Assembly: GCA_017942005.1 (NCBI GenBank)
Contig: JAGAVJ010000039.1
Location: forward strand, 31,591 to 95,590
DNA: 64,000 bases
Origin: Clostridia bacterium
GTDB taxonomy: Bacteria > Bacillota > Clostridia > Oscillospirales > CAG-272
Reading direction: 5' to 3'
Shown piece after piece: positions 42,877 to 52,398 of this stretch. Position numbers and translations under genes: made by a program. How positions within the stretch are numbered: position 1 is the first letter of the stretch; the number at the start of each line of letters is the position of its first letter. The notes below the pieces were generated by a model. It searched no databases, was not told the DNA's origin, and was given only the letters and a program-made list of their open reading frames with translations.

Positions 42877-42905
42877 TTGAAAAACCGCATGAAATGCGGT
42901 ATAAT
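42877..42905 (+). promoter_or_regulatory. rsmH (dcw cluster) promoter with a dyad in the spacer
   Basis: TTGAAA (42877-42882), 17 bp, TATAAT (42900-42905). The spacer contains ACCGCAT-GAA-ATGCGGT, a perfect 7-bp inverted repeat that would place a regulator between the two promoter boxes. No mraZ is present to explain it. The rest of the 42717-42980 gap has no gene. Confidence 0.75.
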
Positions 42906-42980
42906 ATTCAGTAGGCAGCTGACAGGCGCCCGTATCGGAAACGATATCTCAACGATAGGTACAGGAAGGGTAAACGTATT

Positions 42981-43955
42981 ATGACAGAAGCGACGTCCAT
43001 CACCGAAACACCGGTATTTTCCCACTACTCCGTCATGCGGACAGAATGTATCGACGGACTGCATATTGCCGGGGACGGCGTTTATGTGGACTGTACACTC
43101 GGCGGCGGCGGACATTCTCTGGAAATTGCAAAGCGCCTGACAGGGAACGGCAGACTGATCTGCATTGATCAGGATATGACCGCCATCCGTGCAGCATCAA
43201 AGGTACTTGCGCCGTATTCTGACCGCATCACGTTTGTCCACGACAATTTTTCAAACATCCGCCGGATTTTAGATGACTGCGGCGTCGATTTTGTCATGGG
43301 TGCGCTCATTGATCTCGGCGTTTCCTCCTACCAGCTGGATACCCCGGAACGCGGATTTTCCTATCAGCACGACGCCCCGCTTGACATGCGTATGAATCCG
43401 GAAAACCCGCGTTCTGCCTATGATATCGTCAACGGCGCCCCTTTTGAGGAGCTGCGCCGCATCATTACCGATTATGGGGAAGAACGCTTTGCAAACAGCA
43501 TCGCAAAGAACATCGTCCGCGCACGTGAAACACATCCCATAGAAACCACGTTTGCACTTGCAGATATCGTCAAATCTTCTATCCCCGCAAAAAACCGACA
43601 GGAAGGCGGTCATCCTGCCAAGCGTACCTTTCAGGCCATCCGCATCGCCGTCAACGATGAGCTTTCCATCATTGCACCGACCGTAAAATCGCTCATTGAG
43701 GTACTTGCACCGGGCGGCAGACTGTGCGTTTTGACATTCCATTCTTTAGAAGACCGTATTGTCAAGCAAACCTATCAGGAGGAAAGCCGCGGCTGTACCT
43801 GTCCGCCGGACTTCCCCGTCTGTGTATGCGGCAAAAAACCGAAGATTCGCATTCTTACCAAAAAACCGATTACCGCAAGCGATGAGGAGCTTGCGGAAAA
43901 TAACCGTTCTCACAGCGCCAAGCTCCGTATTTGTGAAAAGCTTTCTTCCGTGTAA
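42981..43955 (+). CDS. rsmH: 16S rRNA (cytosine-1402-N4)-methyltransferase
   Basis: SAM-dependent methylase that acts on the small ribosomal subunit. 324 aa. YVDCTLGGGGHSLEIAKRL near residue 35 is the SAM motif. LIDLGVSSYQLDTPERGFSY, then GYGEERFA-type (DYGEERFANSIAKNIV) and NDELSIIAPTV, LTFHSLEDRIVKQTYQ complete the family pattern. GGAAGGG lies ten bases before ATG 42981. It is the first gene of the dcw cluster here, because mraZ is missing. Confidence 0.97.
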   Translation: MTEATSITETPVFSHYSVMRTECIDGLHIAGDGVYVDCTLGGGGHSLEIAKRLTGNGRLICIDQDMTAIRAASKVLAPYSDRITFVHDNFSNIRRILDDCGVDFVMGALIDLGVSSYQLDTPERGFSYQHDAPLDMRMNPENPRSAYDIVNGAPFEELRRIITDYGEERFANSIAKNIVRARETHPIETTFALADIVKSSIPAKNRQEGGHPAKRTFQAIRIAVNDELSIIAPTVKSLIEVLAPGGRLCVLTFHSLEDRIVKQTYQEESRGCTCPPDFPVCVCGKKPKIRILTKKPITASDEELAENNRSHSAKLRICEKLSSV

Positions 43956-43992
43956 ATCGATACACATGCAAAAAGCACAGCATGGGAACGCA

Positions 43993-44106
43993 TGTAAAAC
44001 GTTTTACACGTTTTCTGTTATGATCCGTACTTTCATATGCACGTGTGTTTACACATGGTGAAGAAGCTGTCTTCTCACCGTAATTTTCTATGGCTTATGC
44101 CATCAT
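43993..44106 (+). other. Cluster of palindromes between rsmH and the ftsL-like gene
   Basis: TGTAAAACGTTTTACA (43993-44008) is a perfect 16-bp palindrome. Further on are TGTGT/ACACA, GTGA-GAAG/CTTC-TCAC and ATGGC-TTAT-GCCAT. No gene is seen in this 211-bp gap. It may be an mRNA processing region; function unknown. Confidence 0.5.
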
Positions 44107-44166
44107 CCTAACAAGAAAGGAAGCGTTTCGTCTGCACTTCATGCGCGGAAAGCAAAGAACCGCAAG

Positions 44167-45399
44167 ATGCGGAAGCTGCTGCGTTTGAACGTGCAACGTG
44201 CGAAGCTTTGGTATCGATTTATGAACCGACAGCCGCAGAACAATCAAAAACCCCCGCTTGACCCGTCGCGTTATGACATGTATGCCGCTTTCCGCACAAA
44301 GGAACGCGCCAATCTTGAAAAAAAGCGCACCGCAGGCGAGCAAAACTATTACGAAAACTACCAATCCCGCCGCGCACAGATGCAGGGACAGAAGCAGGGG
44401 CAAAAACAACAAAATCAAAACCGCGCGGCAAAATCAACACAACGTGCTGTAAATACAGCTCAGTATTCTGAAAACGCAGCACAAAGCAATCGAATCAGGC
44501 AGCAAAGACCGCCGTCTTCCCACAAAACAGCGCCGGACGGCAGCAGAAATCAAACAGGGAACGGATACGGCGCCGCACGTGTACAAAGCGCTTCTCAAAA
44601 CAGTTATCGGTACGGCTTTCATTCCAGCTACCGCACCGCTGACGGACGAATTCTTGACGGCTTTGACAAAACCGGACGCCCCATTTACCGCGATCCGTTT
44701 TCCTCCAACACCGAAGAATCCAGAGGCACCAGAGATGTCATTCTGCACAGCGGCGCAGGCGTACAGCGCGGAGAACGCAGACTGCACCCGGTACGGCGTG
44801 CACGCATTGTGACGCTTGCCAACACAGAAACAAAACCGTTTCCCTTAAAAATTGTTGCGACCGTCCTTCTCTGTACCGCTATGATCATGGCGGTGCTGTA
44901 CACATACATGGAATTAAATGTGCAGACCACCACGCTTTCTACCCTTACCCGTCGGTTAAGCACCCTGCGTTCTCAGGCAAACACCCTTCAGGCAGAAGTT
45001 GTCCGCCGTGAAGATTTGATTTCCATTGAGCAGACAGCGTCCGAGATTCTCGGTATGGTCAAGACCGATGTATTGACAAAGCAGTACATCTCCATTGAAA
45101 ACGAAGACAAAACCGAGGTTGTATCAAAGCAGAACCATACCAATGTCAAACGCAGCGTCGTTGAAATCGATTTGGATACAGGGAAGCCTCTGGATCAAAC
45201 ACAAAATCCGTCGGCATCCTTCACCCCAGCAGGAAAAACGGAGGATTCGGGTTCTGCATCTACAGGTGCAGGTGCGAATGCTGGTAACAATGACTCTGCT
45301 CAAAATGACAGTCAAGAAAATCACGATCAGAATACGGCAGCCGAGAGTACTTCCGGTTCCGGTACAGACACCGCTTCCGATATCCAAACAGAATCATAA
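44167..45399 (+). CDS. ftsL: FtsL-like septum protein with long N-terminal extension
   Basis: 410 aa. About 225 residues of Gln/Arg/Asn/Ser-rich low-complexity sequence come before a single membrane helix (IVATVLLCTAMIMAVLYTYM, about 239-258). A heptad-rich coiled coil follows (TLTRRLSTLRSQANTLQAEV), then a Ser/Thr/Asn-rich tail outside. One helix plus coiled coil between rsmH and the penicillin-binding protein is the FtsL place; FtsL is normally about 100-120 aa. The start is uncertain: ATG 44167 has no close ribosome site (GAAAGGA lies 46 bases upstream), and ATG 44221 is also possible. Confidence 0.72.
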   Translation: MRKLLRLNVQRAKLWYRFMNRQPQNNQKPPLDPSRYDMYAAFRTKERANLEKKRTAGEQNYYENYQSRRAQMQGQKQGQKQQNQNRAAKSTQRAVNTAQYSENAAQSNRIRQQRPPSSHKTAPDGSRNQTGNGYGAARVQSASQNSYRYGFHSSYRTADGRILDGFDKTGRPIYRDPFSSNTEESRGTRDVILHSGAGVQRGERRLHPVRRARIVTLANTETKPFPLKIVATVLLCTAMIMAVLYTYMELNVQTTTLSTLTRRLSTLRSQANTLQAEVVRREDLISIEQTASEILGMVKTDVLTKQYISIENEDKTEVVSKQNHTNVKRSVVEIDLDTGKPLDQTQNPSASFTPAGKTEDSGSASTGAGANAGNNDSAQNDSQENHDQNTAAESTSGSGTDTASDIQTES

Positions 45400-45554
45400 C
45401 CATGACCGTTTCACACGTAAAGATAGAACTTTTCCCAGTGAAAAAATGATCGCTCTGAAAAATTTATTTTCAGGTCTGTTCCCTGCAGTGGAATCATAAA
45501 GATTCCACAACTCCGATATAATACTATAAAACGAAAGGAGCGCACAAAAACAGT

Positions 45555-47819
45555 ATGTTCATCAAACCGGATAAAACCATACTCAAACGCGGCATGTTCG
45601 TCTTAATCGGCGCCGTACTGCTCTGGGGTGTCCTCATTTTCCGACTTTTTTGGCTGCAAGTGGTCAAGTATGACTATTATCACAAGCTGGTCATTGATAA
45701 TATCACCGCATCCTATGAAATTCCCGCGGCGCGCGGCATCATCTACGACTGCAATATGACGGAGCTTGCGATCAATACCACCGTCAAACGTGTCTTCATC
45801 GCACCGAACGAAATTAAAAGCAGCGAAGAAAAAGAACTGGTTGCACGGTACTTATCTGAAATTCTGGAAGTAGACTACGACAAGATCATTGAAAAAGCAA
45901 ATAAGACCTGGCGTGCAGACGAAACCATCAAAAATTATGTCAGTCTGGAAATCGCCGACCAGATTACCGCATTTTTAACGGAAAACAAAATCACCTCCGT
46001 GCATTTGCAGGATCAGACACTGCGGTACTATCCGTTTGACACGCTCGCATCGCAGGTCATCGGCTTTACCGGCTCGGAAGGCTCCGGCCTTTACGGTTTG
46101 GAATTGCAGTACAACGAATACTTAACCGGTGTTTCCGGAAAAATCATCACCTCTGTCAATGCACGCGGCGGCTCGATTCCCACCAAATATGAAAGCTACA
46201 CAGAATCGGAGTCCGGCTACAACCTTGTAACGACCATTGACTATAAAATGCAGAGTATCCTTGAGGAACAGGTCATGCGCACCTATTACGACAATGACGC
46301 GCAGAGCCGTACCTGCGGTATCATCATGGACTGCAACACGGGCGCCATCCGCGCCATGGCAACGTATCCAAACTTTGATTTAAACAATCCTGCGATACTC
46401 GGAGACTGGGCGGCCGCAAAACTTGCGGCATATGTCCCGGGCAGCGACGACTATTCTGAGGCTCAGTCTGCCCTGCGGCTTCAGATGTGGAACAACATGC
46501 CGGTTTCTACCCTGTATGAACCGGGTTCCACGTTTAAAATCATAACCGCCTCCATCGGGCTGGAGGAAGGCGCATTTACCGACAGTACCCTCTTTACCTG
46601 TACAGACCCCTTCTATGTGCCGCTTTCGAGCACCGCAAGACAAAAAGTCCGCTGCTGGCATTACGGCGGTCACGGTACGGTGACCTTCCGCCGCGGTCTG
46701 CAGCAGTCCTGCAACCCGACCCTCATGCAGGCTTCCTGGCTGATTGGCAAGGACACCTTCTATAAATATGTGCAGGCGTTCGGCTTCACTGCCAAAACCG
46801 GCATCGATCTTCCCGGTGAAGGCAAAGGAATCTTCTTTGCCTACTCCAACATGAACATTCTGGAGCTGTCAATTGCATCGTTCGGTCAGACGTTTAAAAC
46901 CACGCCTCTTCAGGAGCTGACCGCCATCTGCACCATCGCAAACGGCGGAACACTGGTCACACCGTATGTCGTCTCCAAAATGGTGGACGACGAAGGAAAC
47001 ACCATCCGCGACTGTACACCGCAGCCCAAACGTACCATCATCAGTGAAAAAACTGCCAATCTTGTCACAGAAATTCTGACAGAAGGCGTTTCTACCGACG
47101 GCGCGGCAAAGAACGCGTATGTCAAAGGCTACAAAATTGCCGCAAAGACAGGTACTTCTGAGAAAACCGAGGTTGCACTCCGAGATGAAGAAGGCAATAC
47201 GGTCCTGCGTACCGGTTCCTGCGTGGCATTCGGTCCGTCCGACGACCCGCAGATTGCGATGATCATCATCTGCGACGAACCGAGCGGCGAATCGGTTTTC
47301 GGCTCTGTCACCGCAGCACCGTATGTTGCATCCGCAATGGGTGATATTCTCCGCTACATGAATGTTGATCCAGTTTACTCCGAAGCAGAGCTTGCAGACA
47401 TGGAAGTCAATGTCAGCAGCTATACGGGACTTTCTGTCGCGGAAGCCACTGCGGCTCTGAACCAGAAGGGGCTTACCTATAAGATTTACGGCGACGGCAC
47501 CACTGTCACACAGCAAATTCCGAAGAGCGGCTCTACCGTCATTCAGGGTTCGGCTGTCATCGTGCTGTATACCGGCACCGAAGCTCCCACGGAAAGCGTC
47601 ACCGTACCCGATTTGACCGGATACTCCATCACCGGCGCAACCGATACGCTGACCCGGAAGGGGCTGAACATCCTCTTAAAAGGCGCAGTACAGTCCTACA
47701 CCTCCACAGACTCTTATGCGCAGGCGGTCAGTCAAAGCATTCCTGCCGGAACCCGCGTGACCCCCGGAACGGTCGTTACGGTCGAATTCCGGTTTACCGA
47801 CGCAATGGATGGCGGCTAA
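45555..47819 (+). CDS. Class B penicillin-binding protein with PASTA domains (FtsI/SpoVD type)
   Basis: 754 aa septal transpeptidase. Membrane anchor at about 11-31 (LIGAVLLWGVLIFRLFWLQ), a dimerisation domain, then transpeptidase motifs: SxxK in EPGSTFKIITA (Ser325), SxN in QQSCNPTLMQ (about 385) and KTG in IAAKTGTSEKTE (about 531). Two PASTA domains are at the C-terminus (about 615-675 and 680-750; VPDLTGYSITGATDTL). PASTA repeats occur in both PBP2x-like FtsI and SpoVD, and the vegetative or sporulation role cannot be decided here. AAAGGAG lies 14 bases upstream of ATG. A short hairpin (TGGAATC/GATTCCA) precedes it. Confidence 0.93.
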   Translation: MFIKPDKTILKRGMFVLIGAVLLWGVLIFRLFWLQVVKYDYYHKLVIDNITASYEIPAARGIIYDCNMTELAINTTVKRVFIAPNEIKSSEEKELVARYLSEILEVDYDKIIEKANKTWRADETIKNYVSLEIADQITAFLTENKITSVHLQDQTLRYYPFDTLASQVIGFTGSEGSGLYGLELQYNEYLTGVSGKIITSVNARGGSIPTKYESYTESESGYNLVTTIDYKMQSILEEQVMRTYYDNDAQSRTCGIIMDCNTGAIRAMATYPNFDLNNPAILGDWAAAKLAAYVPGSDDYSEAQSALRLQMWNNMPVSTLYEPGSTFKIITASIGLEEGAFTDSTLFTCTDPFYVPLSSTARQKVRCWHYGGHGTVTFRRGLQQSCNPTLMQASWLIGKDTFYKYVQAFGFTAKTGIDLPGEGKGIFFAYSNMNILELSIASFGQTFKTTPLQELTAICTIANGGTLVTPYVVSKMVDDEGNTIRDCTPQPKRTIISEKTANLVTEILTEGVSTDGAAKNAYVKGYKIAAKTGTSEKTEVALRDEEGNTVLRTGSCVAFGPSDDPQIAMIIICDEPSGESVFGSVTAAPYVASAMGDILRYMNVDPVYSEAELADMEVNVSSYTGLSVAEATAALNQKGLTYKIYGDGTTVTQQIPKSGSTVIQGSAVIVLYTGTEAPTESVTVPDLTGYSITGATDTLTRKGLNILLKGAVQSYTSTDSYAQAVSQSIPAGTRVTPGTVVTVEFRFTDAMDGG

Positions 47820-47919
47820 TACCACCATATCTGACACAAAACAAAAAACAGGACGTGCGAAAAAACGGTCGTATAAAAGACTCTCTCTATCTTTATCTTT
47901 TCTTTTGGGAGGATTTTAT

Positions 47920-49428
47920 ATGACGATACTGGAATTGCTTGACAGTCTTCCGCTTTGCGATATCGTAACGCAAAGTCCTGATTTTGATACCTCCATGCCC
48001 TGTCATATGCCGTGCAGAGATGCGCGGCGTGTGACAGCGGATGACGTCTTTTTCGCGGTCCGCGGCACCCATTTTGACGGTCACAATGCCATACCCGAGG
48101 CAGCAGCACGCGGTGCGGCACTCGTTGTCCTCGACGATATCCGGTATGCGGACACCTGTCCCACCCCTTGGATTTGTGTGCGGGACGCAGCACAAGCATT
48201 TCTGCCTGCGTGTCTGTCCTGCGCACATCACCCAGAACGCGGCATGTCGCTGTATGCGGTGACAGGAACCAACGGAAAAACATCTATCACGTATTTACTG
48301 GAAGCAATCTTTTCCCAAAATCCTGCATACGCGCCATGTGCCGTTATCGGCACTGTGGAGAATCGGATCGCAGGTGAAATCCTGCCCGCCTCCCGCACCA
48401 CACCGCCGCCGGAAGAACTTTGTGCGCTTCTGTGCCGTGCACGCGATGCAGGCGTAAAAACCGTGATTTTAGAAGCATCCTCTCATGCGCTTGCACAGGG
48501 CAGACTCAGCGGACTGCACTTTTCCGCCGGTATTTTCACAAATCTGACGGAGGATCATCTCGATTACCACAAGTCAATGGAAGCCTATTTCCATTGCAAG
48601 CGTTCGCTGTTTTTTTCCTGTGATACAGCGGTTCTGAACATCGACGACCCATATGGCAGACGGCTTTATGCTGATGATGCGATCCCTGCAAAGAAAATCG
48701 GGTATTCTCTCTCTGATTGTGGCGCGGATTGGTTCGCAAAAGCCACACAAAACAAAGACGGCTGTCATCTTCTGCTGCTTTCCAAAGAAAACACGCCCTT
48801 ATCACTGTACTCCTCGCTGCGCGGCTCCTTTGCCGCACCGAATATCACGGCTTCCTGCGCCTGTGCCTATGATGCAGGAATTTCTCCCACGCAGATGCAG
48901 GCGGGGCTGTGCTCACTTGACAATATTCCCGGACGCATGGAATGTATCGTATCCTCTCCCTATGCTGTATTTCTGGATTACGCCCATACGCCGGATGCGC
49001 TTTCCCGCGCCATTCTTTCGGTAAGGGAACACTGCCGTTCTGCGGCGGTGGAACAAAACGTGCCTGCGCCGCGTACCCTTGTATTGTTTGGCTGCGGCGG
49101 TGACCGCGAGCACGAGAAACGCCCGAAAATGGGGAAAATTGCAGCATCCCTTGCCGATATCACGGTCATTACCTCCGACAACAGCCGCTCTGAGGATCCA
49201 ATCGACATCATAAACGCGATTTTAGCAGGAATTCCGGACCGGAAAAATGTGATTGTTATCCCAGACCGCCGCCGTGCCATTGAAGAAATTCTTGACATGG
49301 CACAGCCCGGAGACTGCATTCTGCTCGCCGGAAAGGGACATGAGAATTATCAGATTGACAAAACGGGAACGCATCCCTTCTCTGAGCGTGAAATTGTACT
49401 GTCCCATATTCAAAAACAGACACATTGA
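47920..49428 (+). CDS. murE: UDP-N-acetylmuramoyl-tripeptide synthetase (probably meso-DAP-adding)
   Basis: Adds the third residue to UDP-MurNAc-L-Ala-D-Glu. 502 aa. The ATP loop is YAVTGTNGKTSITYLLE near residue 115, substrate residues are in ASRTTPPPEEL, and LEASSHALAQGRL and DYAHTPDALSRAI follow. The specificity loop reads SDNSRSEDP near 420. The meso-DAP type is DNPR; the Arg that holds the DAP carboxylate is kept while Pro is Ser. ATG 47920 has GGGAGG seven bases upstream. An in-frame start at 47809 inside the preceding gene is rejected. Confidence 0.95.
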   Translation: MTILELLDSLPLCDIVTQSPDFDTSMPCHMPCRDARRVTADDVFFAVRGTHFDGHNAIPEAAARGAALVVLDDIRYADTCPTPWICVRDAAQAFLPACLSCAHHPERGMSLYAVTGTNGKTSITYLLEAIFSQNPAYAPCAVIGTVENRIAGEILPASRTTPPPEELCALLCRARDAGVKTVILEASSHALAQGRLSGLHFSAGIFTNLTEDHLDYHKSMEAYFHCKRSLFFSCDTAVLNIDDPYGRRLYADDAIPAKKIGYSLSDCGADWFAKATQNKDGCHLLLLSKENTPLSLYSSLRGSFAAPNITASCACAYDAGISPTQMQAGLCSLDNIPGRMECIVSSPYAVFLDYAHTPDALSRAILSVREHCRSAAVEQNVPAPRTLVLFGCGGDREHEKRPKMGKIAASLADITVITSDNSRSEDPIDIINAILAGIPDRKNVIVIPDRRRAIEEILDMAQPGDCILLAGKGHENYQIDKTGTHPFSEREIVLSHIQKQTH

Positions 49429-49496
49429 CATAGAAAACATTTCCTCACATAGATATCCCCTTATTTTATTAAACATCCCCGAAAGGACACACCGTC

Positions 49497-50960
49497 ATGA
49501 ACACCCGGTTTGATACCTTAACCTTCTCCACACAGGCTCTTGCCGAAATCACCGGCGGAACCGTCATCCGTCCAAGCAGCAATTCCCACAGCGGACTTGT
49601 CACCGATTCCCGGATTGCCGCACCGGGAAACATTTTTCTCGCACTGCGCGGTGAAAAAGCAGATGGACACAACTTCATTGACGGCGCTGTCGCACACGGC
49701 GCAAGCTGTATCATCGCAGAACGCACGGCAGAAGAAACCATGCGCAAGCTCCCCGGTACCTGCGCTGTTATTTTAGTGCCAAACACCCTGTATGCACTCG
49801 GCGCACTCGGCAAATGGTATCTTCGTTTATATAACCCAAAGGTCATCGCTGTGACCGGAAGTGTCGGCAAAACGACGACCAAGCAGATGATTTATGCCGT
49901 TGTTTCTGCCGCACATCAGGCGATGTGTACAGAGGGAAACTACAACAACGAAATCGGTCTGCCTCTGACCCTGATGCAGATTGGCCCCAAGGATCAGGTT
50001 GCCGTGCTGGAAGCCGGTATGAGCTATCCGGGTGAGCTGCACCGCCTTTCCCTGATTTCCGAACCGGATATCACCGTTATCACCAACATCGGCACCTCGC
50101 ATATCGAAAATCTCGGCTCCAGAGAAGGCATCCGAGACGCCAAGCTGGAAATGCTCGACGGTATGAAAGCCGGTTCTTATGTGCTTTTCAACGGCGACGA
50201 ACCGCTTTTAACCGAAAAAGAGGAGGACATCCGTGCGCGCGGCCTCATCCCAATGACGTTTGCAAAACAAAATCCGCACGCGGACTATCTTGCAGAGCAT
50301 ATCCGTATGACGCCGAATGACTGTACCTTTGATATGCGTCAGACAAAAACCGGCGCTGTCATAAAAAATCTTCATATTCCCGTCACAGGAGAGCACAACG
50401 TCGGCAATGCGATGGCCGCATATCTGTGCGGTATGCTGTGCGGCATGGAGGAAGCAAACATTCGTCTGGGTCTTGATGCGTTTGAAAATACCGGTATGCG
50501 GCAGAAGCTGATTCCGTTTGGTAATGCCACGATCATTGAGGATTGCTACAATGCAAGCCCGGAGTCGATGGAAGCTGCGCTGCATGTGCTGGTCTCCCTT
50601 GCAAAGGAGCATGGCGGCCGTTCGGTCGCGGTACTTGGAGACATGCGGGAGCTTGGCTCCTATTCCCCAACGCTTCATAAGCGTGTCGGCAGCCTGGCGG
50701 CAGAGCTTGGCGTCGAATGTCTGATCACTGTTGGAGAGGAAGCACAGCAAATCGCACAAGGCGCCGTTATTGGCGGTATGAAGGAAGACGCCATCACGGT
50801 CATTCCTTCCTGTGACGATGCGGCAGCGGCAGCAGCGGCGGCGCTTCTTCGCAAATACATTCGTGCAGAAGACAGCGATACCGTCCTGTTCAAAGCAAGC
50901 CGCGCCGTTGCACTGGAGCGGATTGTCAATCTTTTACTTGAGCTTGAGACCAAGTCGTAA
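49497..50960 (+). CDS. murF: UDP-N-acetylmuramoyl-tripeptide--D-alanyl-D-alanine ligase
   Basis: Adds D-Ala-D-Ala to the precursor. 487 aa. VTDSRIAAPGNIFLALRGE at about 38, ATP loop VIAVTGSVGKTTTKQM near 120, EGNYNNEIGLPLTLMQ, VLEAGMSYPGEL, then EDCYNASPESMEAALHVL and VAVLGDMRELG near 370. All Mur-ligase signatures are present. GAAAGGA nine bases upstream of ATG 49497. It follows murE by 68 bp. A two-hairpin repeat separates it from mraY. Confidence 0.97.
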   Translation: MNTRFDTLTFSTQALAEITGGTVIRPSSNSHSGLVTDSRIAAPGNIFLALRGEKADGHNFIDGAVAHGASCIIAERTAEETMRKLPGTCAVILVPNTLYALGALGKWYLRLYNPKVIAVTGSVGKTTTKQMIYAVVSAAHQAMCTEGNYNNEIGLPLTLMQIGPKDQVAVLEAGMSYPGELHRLSLISEPDITVITNIGTSHIENLGSREGIRDAKLEMLDGMKAGSYVLFNGDEPLLTEKEEDIRARGLIPMTFAKQNPHADYLAEHIRMTPNDCTFDMRQTKTGAVIKNLHIPVTGEHNVGNAMAAYLCGMLCGMEEANIRLGLDAFENTGMRQKLIPFGNATIIEDCYNASPESMEAALHVLVSLAKEHGGRSVAVLGDMRELGSYSPTLHKRVGSLAAELGVECLITVGEEAQQIAQGAVIGGMKEDAITVIPSCDDAAAAAAAALLRKYIRAEDSDTVLFKASRAVALERIVNLLLELETKS

Positions 50961-50967
50961 CGATATT

Positions 50968-51111
50968 TGGGGCTTAGCCCCAATCCCCATTTAGGGGACT
51001 TTTCGGGAAAAGTCCCCTAAAAACCTTCAAAAGCTTTTCGGTTTAAAATTTTTTCCAAATATAAAAAGTTTTTGAGGGGTCTTGGGGGACTTTTTTCAAA
51101 AAGCCCCCCAA
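50968..51111. repeat. Two-hairpin intergenic repeat, copy 4 (murF-mraY gap)
   Basis: GGGGC-TTA-GCCCC, then AGGGGACTTTT/AAAAGTCCCCT (50993-51018), CCTTCAAAAGCTTTTCGG, a short core, then the inverted arm AAAAAGTTTTTGAGGGG and CTTGGGGG...CCCCCCAAG ending 51111. It is followed by another hairpin GCGGCG/CGCCGC (about 51129-51146). Confidence 0.8.
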
Positions 51112-51162
51112 GCGTTCCCCCCCCGTTGCTGCGGCGCACACCGCCGCTCTGCATAAAGAAAA

Positions 51163-51206
51163 GAAAGGAAATCACTTTTTCCCGCGAAAAAGTTACGGTC
51201 AAATTT
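51163..51206 (+). promoter_or_regulatory. Shine-Dalgarno / stem-loop / start arrangement, mraY
   Basis: GAAAGGA (51163-51169) is followed by an 8-bp stem ACTTTTTC-CCGC-GAAAAAGT (51174-51193), then TACGG and eight bases before ATG 51207. There is no other ribosome site near the start. It matches the tsf-type leaders in order and spacing. Confidence 0.7.
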
Positions 51207-52280
51207 ATGTCGTCTATGCAGCCTGCTTCCTGCTTTCTTTTTCTTCTGATCTCTGTTTTTCTTCTCACTGTCGTTTTTTCCCGCATTCTGATTCCGAAGC
51301 TGAAATCCTTGAAGATGGGACAGAAAATTCTTGATATCGGACCGCGATGGCACAAAAGTAAAGAAGGTACTCCTACCATGGGCGGACTTGCGTTTATTGC
51401 AGCTGCCATTGTTTCCACCCTGTTATTCTGGGGCTTTACCTTCCTCGTCACAGGAAATCCCACAGCAGTACTTGACGCCGCTCCGTTTCTTATTACGCTC
51501 TTGTTTGCAGTGGTTTCCGGACTTGTCGGCATCATTGACGACTCTGTAAAGCTGACCAAAAAGCAAAATGAAGGTCTGACTGCCCCTCAGAAGTTTTTAT
51601 TGCAGGTGATTACTGCTGCCATTTACATTTTTGTGATGAAGTCTTTCGGCTTTGTGGACACCGTTCTGCACATTCCGTTTCTGGACCTTGAATGGGATCT
51701 CGGAATACTCTATTATGTGTTCGCAATCCTTCTTCTGACCGGCGTCGTCAACTCTGTCAATTTAACCGACGGCATTGACGGTCTTGCTTCCACAGAAACC
51801 TTTGTGGTCGGCGGATTCTTTGCTGTAACCGCGTTCTTTGCCAAAAACACATTCTTTTCGCACACAGCGGAAGCGGCAAACGATCATCTTTCCCTTGCGC
51901 TCTGTTCTGCCATTGCCATCGGTGCATCTCTTGGCTTTCTCATTTATAATTTTTATCCGGCGCGTGTCTTTATGGGGGATACCGGATCGCTGTTTTTCGG
52001 CGCATTGGTTGTCGGCTGCGCATTCCTTGCAAACAACCCGCTGATCATCCTGTTTGCGGGATTGATGTATATCATCGAAACGATATCTGTCATATTGCAA
52101 ACCTCTTATTTCAAATTTACCCGTATTTTTCACGGACAGGGAAAACGGCTGTTTAAAATGAGTCCAATTCATCATCATTTCGAGATGTGCGGCTGGAACG
52201 AAATCAAAATCGTATCCGTATTCGGCGGCATGACCTTTCTGTTTTGTTTGATTACCTATCTGCTGGAATATGGAATCTGA
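51207..52280 (+). CDS. mraY: Phospho-N-acetylmuramoyl-pentapeptide transferase
   Basis: Makes lipid I from UDP-MurNAc-pentapeptide and undecaprenyl phosphate in the membrane. 357 aa, about ten helices. GPRWHKSKEGTPTMGGLAFI near residue 50, DDSVKLTKKQNEGL near 112 with the Asp pair, NLTDGIDGLA near 190, RVFMGDTGSLFFGALVV near 255 and SPIHHHFEMCGWNE near 315 are the family signatures. The stop is at 52280. The start ATG 51207 is set by the family N-terminus. Upstream in-frame codons from 51072 encode the repeat and are rejected. Confidence 0.96.
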   Translation: MSSMQPASCFLFLLISVFLLTVVFSRILIPKLKSLKMGQKILDIGPRWHKSKEGTPTMGGLAFIAAAIVSTLLFWGFTFLVTGNPTAVLDAAPFLITLLFAVVSGLVGIIDDSVKLTKKQNEGLTAPQKFLLQVITAAIYIFVMKSFGFVDTVLHIPFLDLEWDLGILYYVFAILLLTGVVNSVNLTDGIDGLASTETFVVGGFFAVTAFFAKNTFFSHTAEAANDHLSLALCSAIAIGASLGFLIYNFYPARVFMGDTGSLFFGALVVGCAFLANNPLIILFAGLMYIIETISVILQTSYFKFTRIFHGQGKRLFKMSPIHHHFEMCGWNEIKIVSVFGGMTFLFCLITYLLEYGI

Positions 52281-52398
52281 CGTTTGACGCATCTGCCCCA
52301 AGCGGCGCATAGTAGAAATATCACCCTCTCGGCGATCAAACAAACACCATAATTTTGGCAATCGCCTACCTTGTTTAAATGAAAGGAGCTATCGTTTC

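Noticed and set aside
47809..47919. In-frame upstream start for murE overlapping the penicillin-binding protein gene
   Set aside because: The family N-terminus and GGGAGG ribosome site fit ATG 47920; the extra 37 residues are unlike MurE.
51072..51206. Longer N-terminus for mraY
   Set aside because: It would translate the intergenic repeat and the stem-loop leader; MraY starts with its first helix at 51207.
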